From: Actinomycetota bacterium
Lineage (GTDB): Bacteria; Actinomycetota; Actinomycetes; Streptosporangiales; Streptosporangiaceae
Assembly (NCBI GenBank): GCA_027313705.1
Contig: DAHVDE010000100.1
Coordinates: 1 to 42,330, forward strand
DNA length: 42,330 nucleotides
Direction of reading: 5' to 3'
The translations under genes were made by a program, and so were the position numbers. The notes below the pieces were generated by a model. The model saw only the letters and a program-made list of their open reading frames with translations, was not told where the DNA came from and made no database searches. Positions 39,522-42,330 of the stretch are shown here, one piece after another (position 1 is the stretch's first letter; each line of letters begins with the position of its first letter).

Positions 39522-40181
39522 GTGACCAGGAGAAGCGAACAGCTTAGCGAAGCGCTGCACGAGTACGTGGTAGCGCACAGTTCACCACCAGACCAGCTTC
39601 TGCTCGACCTGGCGCAGGAGACGCTGCGGCTTTTCGGCGCGGACGCCGGCATGCAGATCGGCCCTGAACAAGGTACTTTCATGCGCTTGCTGGCGCAGGT
39701 TACCGGCGCCAGGCGGGCACTAGAGGTCGGAACGTTCACCGGATACTCCGCCATCTGCGTTGCCAGGGGCCTCGGCACCGACGGCAGGCTGCTCTGCTGT
39801 GACGTTAGCGAAGAGTTCACGACGGTCGCGCGAACTTACTGGCAAAGGGCAGGCCTCGCGGACCGGATCGAGCTGCGCCTCGCCCCTGCCGCGCAGACGC
39901 TCGCTGCCCTGCCGGCTGACACCAGCTTCGACTTCGCGTTCATCGATGCGGACAAGGCCGGCTACGTCACCTACTGGGACCTCATCGTGCCGCTAATGCG
40001 GCCGGGCGGCGTGCTGCTCGCCGACAACACACTCTCCCACGGCAAGGTCATCGACCAGGCAGAACAGAGCGCGAGCGTCGAGGGCATCAGGCGGTTCAAC
40101 GAGCACGCGGCCGCTGACTCTCGCGTCGAGCTCGTGCTGCTGCCGATCGGCGACGGCCTCACCATGGCACGCAAGCACTAG
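39522..40181 (+). CDS. O-methyltransferase (caffeoyl-CoA OMT-like family)
   Basis: The product has 219 residues. Family features are the opening with Q-I-G-P-E-Q-G-T-F-M-R-L-L, then A-L-E-V-G-T-F-T-G-Y-S-A-I (SAM motif), F-D-F-A-F-I-D-A-D-K (metal ligands D and D) and G-G-V-L-L-A-D-N-T-L. These Mg-dependent enzymes methylate catechol-like hydroxyls; the natural substrate in actinobacteria is usually unknown. It starts at GTG, 62 bases from the divergent lgt. The last four bases overlap the opposed nitrilase gene. Confidence 0.85.
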   Translation: MTRRSEQLSEALHEYVVAHSSPPDQLLLDLAQETLRLFGADAGMQIGPEQGTFMRLLAQVTGARRALEVGTFTGYSAICVARGLGTDGRLLCCDVSEEFTTVARTYWQRAGLADRIELRLAPAAQTLAALPADTSFDFAFIDADKAGYVTYWDLIVPLMRPGGVLLADNTLSHGKVIDQAEQSASVEGIRRFNEHAAADSRVELVLLPIGDGLTMARKH

Positions 40182-41053
40182 CGGACGGCGCCCGAGTACA
40201 GGCCAGGCCTGCGGTCCGCGTGCGCGTCGTTGCGCGGGCCGGTGGCCTTGTCACGCGCCTGGCTCAGGTCGCAATCGGCGAGCAGGATCTCTTCGGCCGC
40301 CTGGCCGGCGCCGTCCGCGCCGCCATCCACGCTGGCGGGCCCGGCAAGCGGATAGCCGGCCGGCCCGGCGATCACGCTCCCGCCCGTCCATGGCACCCCG
40401 CGCTCGGTGCCGCACCGGCAGGCGGCGGCAACGAACATGCGGTTCGCGAAGGCTGCCACCTGGACGTTGACCGTCACCATGGGCCGCTCTCCGGCCGGCC
40501 GGGTCTCGGCTGGCCAGTTGGTTGGCACGGCAAGCAACTCGGCGCCTGCCAGGGCAGGGAGCCTGACCCACTCGGGGAACTCGACGTCGTAGCAGATCAT
40601 CATTGCGATACGGCCCAGTTCCGTATCTACGACGGGCGGTGGCTGATCGCCTGGCAAGAAGAAGTCGGCCTCGGCGTCCCACAGATGCACCTTGCGGTAG
40701 ACCGCGCGCACCCCGTGCCTGTCGGCGAGCATGGCGCTGTTGCGCAGCGTCCCGTCCCGCGTCAGCTCGGCGAAGCCGCCGATGATCACGATGTCATGCT
40801 CGGCGGCGAGCGAGGTCCATTGCCGCGCCGTCGGCCCGTCAGCAGACTCGCCAAGCGACCTGGCCTCGGCGGCGTCGGCAAACACATATCCAGACGGCGT
40901 CAGCTCAGGCAGCACCACGATCCTTGCTCCCCGGCCGACCGCCTCGGCGACGGCGCCGGCCGCAGCCGCCCGGTTGGCGTCAAGCTCCCCGACCCGCAAC
41001 TCAAGCTGGCAAGCAGCCACCCGAACTACCTGAGAGCCTACGTTATCTGACAT
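40178..41053 (-). CDS. Nitrilase-superfamily carbon-nitrogen hydrolase
   Basis: The product has 291 residues. The catalytic triad is visible: Glu in V-L-P-E-L-T-P-S-G-Y, Lys in Y-R-K-V-H-L-W, and Cys in M-I-C-Y-D-V-E-F-P-E. The family hydrolyses amides or nitriles, and this branch resembles aliphatic amidase/omega-amidase-type or R-amidase proteins. A GntR/UTRA regulator gene lies 24 bases upstream in the same orientation, so the two are probably one unit. A role in breakdown of an amide, perhaps an amino-acid derivative linked to the lysine genes, is speculative. Confidence 0.85.
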   Translation of the reverse strand: MSDNVGSQVVRVAACQLELRVGELDANRAAAAGAVAEAVGRGARIVVLPELTPSGYVFADAAEARSLGESADGPTARQWTSLAAEHDIVIIGGFAELTRDGTLRNSAMLADRHGVRAVYRKVHLWDAEADFFLPGDQPPPVVDTELGRIAMMICYDVEFPEWVRLPALAGAELLAVPTNWPAETRPAGERPMVTVNVQVAAFANRMFVAAACRCGTERGVPWTGGSVIAGPAGYPLAGPASVDGGADGAGQAAEEILLADCDLSQARDKATGPRNDAHADRRPGLYSGAVR

Positions 41054-41077
41054 AACGCCACAGTAAGCCGGCGACCG

Positions 41078-41857
41078 CTAACCGGCTACCGAGAACCGGT
41101 ACCTGAGGCGGTACCTGTCGGCGGGAACCAGGATCTCGGTGAACTCGACGGCACGGTCGCCAGCCTGGTGTACCCGGTTGACGACGAGCACGGCGCCGCC
41201 AGGCAGCATCGCGAGCGCGGCGGCTTCCTCGCGGTCGCAAGGACGGAAGGACACCTCTTCGCTGACCTCGCTGACGTGGACGCCGATCGAGCGCATGCGC
41301 TCGATCACGCCGCGGCCGGCCAGCGGTCCCTGCTCTGGCAGCGCGACCTGGGTGCCCGCGGTCAGTTCCGAGGGCTCGTAACTGACCGCGAGTTGCACCG
41401 GCTCGCTATCGGAGGTCAGCGTGTACCTGGTCATGGTCGCCATTGCGCCGTTGCCAAGCCTGAGGCGCTTCCTGACGCCAGGCGGCGCCTGCACTTGCTC
41501 GGTACGATGCTCCCATCCGAGCCGCCTGGCCACGACCTGTCCATGCTCGCCATCAGCCAGGACGGCAGTCTGCGCCAGCCCGAAGGGCGAGCCGGGAAAC
41601 TGCGGCCGGTCATGCTCAAGAAAGCCGGCCGCGGGCACCTTACGCACATAGCAGCCTGAACCAGGCCTGGCCTCGATCAGTCCTTCCGCCATCAGCGCGG
41701 CGAGCGCGTGCTTGGCGGCGGTCTCGCCGACGCCGTAGTTCGTGATGATCGCGTTCCTTGAAGGAACCCGTGCCCCTGGCTCAAGGGAGCCCGAGCGGAT
41801 CCTTGAGCGCAAGTCCTCAAGCACGCGCAGATAAACGGGCTCGGTGCTGGTACCCAT
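41078..41857 (-). CDS. GntR-family regulator with UTRA ligand domain (HutC type)
   Basis: The product has 259 residues. The N-terminal winged helix has Y-L-R-V-L-E-D-L-R-S-R-I-R-S-G-S-L-E-P-G-A-R-V-P-S-R, then L-A-A-L-M-A-E-G-L-I-E-A-R-P-G-S-G-C-Y-V. The C-terminal UTRA part has L-G-N-G-A-M-A-T-M-T-R-Y-T and V-N-R-V-H-Q-A-G-D-R-A-V-E-F-T-E-I-L-V-P-A-D-R-Y-R. Such proteins repress neighbouring catabolic genes until a small ligand binds. It lies directly upstream of the amidase gene and probably controls it. The operator was not identified. Confidence 0.85.
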   Translation of the reverse strand: MGTSTEPVYLRVLEDLRSRIRSGSLEPGARVPSRNAIITNYGVGETAAKHALAALMAEGLIEARPGSGCYVRKVPAAGFLEHDRPQFPGSPFGLAQTAVLADGEHGQVVARRLGWEHRTEQVQAPPGVRKRLRLGNGAMATMTRYTLTSDSEPVQLAVSYEPSELTAGTQVALPEQGPLAGRGVIERMRSIGVHVSEVSEEVSFRPCDREEAAALAMLPGGAVLVVNRVHQAGDRAVEFTEILVPADRYRLRYRFSVAG

Positions 41858-41934
41858 GAGTCCGGCTCCCTGGTGAGTCTCGCCGCTGTGACCAAGCCCC
41901 CAGCCGGTGCCGCGCCGCTGCGGTACGCGCCTGC

Positions 41935-42309
41935 CTAAGAGCTGCCCTCCTCAAGCAGCAAGTGGTACCCGTTCGGTGTCCTGGCGTGCAGGACCCGGTA
42001 TTGCCAGTCCCGGCTCGGGGTCATCAATTCCTCACGGTAGGGCACTGCGCCATTGTCAAACAGCTTCTTCACCTCATCCAGGTCGCTCACACCGAACTGC
42101 CAGGTCAGCACCCGGTCAGGCCCGGCCGGAGAAAATCCCTCATGCCACTCGATGCCGAACTCGATCGGTCCGTGCCCGAGCGCGAGGAAATATGGGTACT
42201 CAGGGCCCTCGTAGGTGACCCTGAACCCGAGCCGGAGGTAAAAATCCCGCTCAGCTCGCAGATCGCTGACGAACAGAATCGGGATGATCCTCCTGAACAA
42301 CACCGCCAT
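41935..42309 (-). CDS. VOC-family (glyoxalase/bleomycin-resistance-like) protein
   Basis: The product has 124 residues, one VOC module pair: I-I-P-I-L-F-V-S-D-L-R-A-E-R-D-F-Y-L-R-L-G-F-R-V-T-Y-E-G, then T-W-Q-F-G-V-S-D-L-D-E-V-K-K-L-F, ending in T-P-N-G-Y-H-L-L-L-E-E. It resembles the BLMA/bleomycin-binding type and small glyoxalase-like proteins. Function, metal use and substrate are not clear. It is upstream of the GntR gene by 77 bases in the same orientation and may belong to the same transcript. Confidence 0.75.
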   Translation of the reverse strand: MAVLFRRIIPILFVSDLRAERDFYLRLGFRVTYEGPEYPYFLALGHGPIEFGIEWHEGFSPAGPDRVLTWQFGVSDLDEVKKLFDNGAVPYREELMTPSRDWQYRVLHARTPNGYHLLLEEGSS

Positions 42310-42330
42310 AGCGCGACATAGTATCGAGCC

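Noticed and set aside
1-42330. tRNA, rRNA, CRISPR array, insertion sequence or integrase
   Set aside because: No cloverleaf, regularly spaced repeat, DDE transposase or terminal inverted repeat was seen on reading both strands.

Overview
The window is high-GC DNA with actinobacterial features: GTG starts, 4-bp stop/start overlaps, a decaprenyl-phosphate phosphoribosyltransferase (UbiA/DPR type), ArsI next to ArsR, and Tyr/Pro/Gln-rich tails on small membrane proteins. It is most likely chromosomal DNA of a member of the Actinomycetota. No rRNA, tRNA, CRISPR array, transposase or phage gene is visible. About 32 protein genes, two of them cut or broken, fill nearly all of it. All assignments come from reading motifs, without database searches.

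Region 1 (1-9000). The 3' end of a TolB-like propeller gene is followed by a minus-strand set: herA-like ATPase, sbcD/mre11, sbcC/rad50, nurA-like nuclease and a ComF-type phosphoribosyltransferase. This is the DNA-end-resection gene set known from archaeal HerA-Mre11-Rad50-NurA operons. The nurA/comF junction carries three 11-bp tandem repeats, each recreating a GTGA start/stop overlap. A 5'-truncated MazG-like pyrophosphohydrolase lies just upstream of herA.

Region 2 (8800-15000). A large sacsin-type HSP90-like ATPase gene lies between two small membrane-protein genes (RDD and DUF4234) with low-complexity tails. Then come a PurN-like and a PurM-like gene facing each other. Between DUF4234 and purN lie two interleaved inverted repeats with the topology of a pseudoknot.

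Region 3 (15000-23500). An arsenic cluster (arsI, arsR, aquaporin aqpS) has ArsR-box palindromes at each promoter. It is followed by a cell-envelope pair (phosphodiester glycosidase, DPR synthase), an OmpR-type two-component system with 11-bp-spaced repeats upstream, a methyltransferase and an exported alpha/beta hydrolase.

Region 4 (23500-30000). A heme/flavin transmembrane oxidoreductase, an exported flavinylation-motif protein and ApbE form a compact extracytosolic electron-transfer module. A reactive-sulfur regulon follows: MBL-rhodanese protein, DUF302 protein, methyltransferase and TauE/SafE exporter. It has three matching ATACCC-N4-GGGTAT operators of CsoR/CstR type and no regulator gene in the window.

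Region 5 (30000-42330). A two-gene operon encodes an unrecognised protein and a DUF692/MNIO enzyme, the family that modifies Cys residues of peptides in methanobactin and related pathways. It lies beside a lysine aminomutase pathway: kdd-kamD-kamE-kal on one strand and a divergent radical-SAM kamA. The cleavage enzyme Kce is absent. MFS transporter, lgt, O-methyltransferase, nitrilase-family amidase, GntR/UTRA regulator and VOC-family genes close the window.
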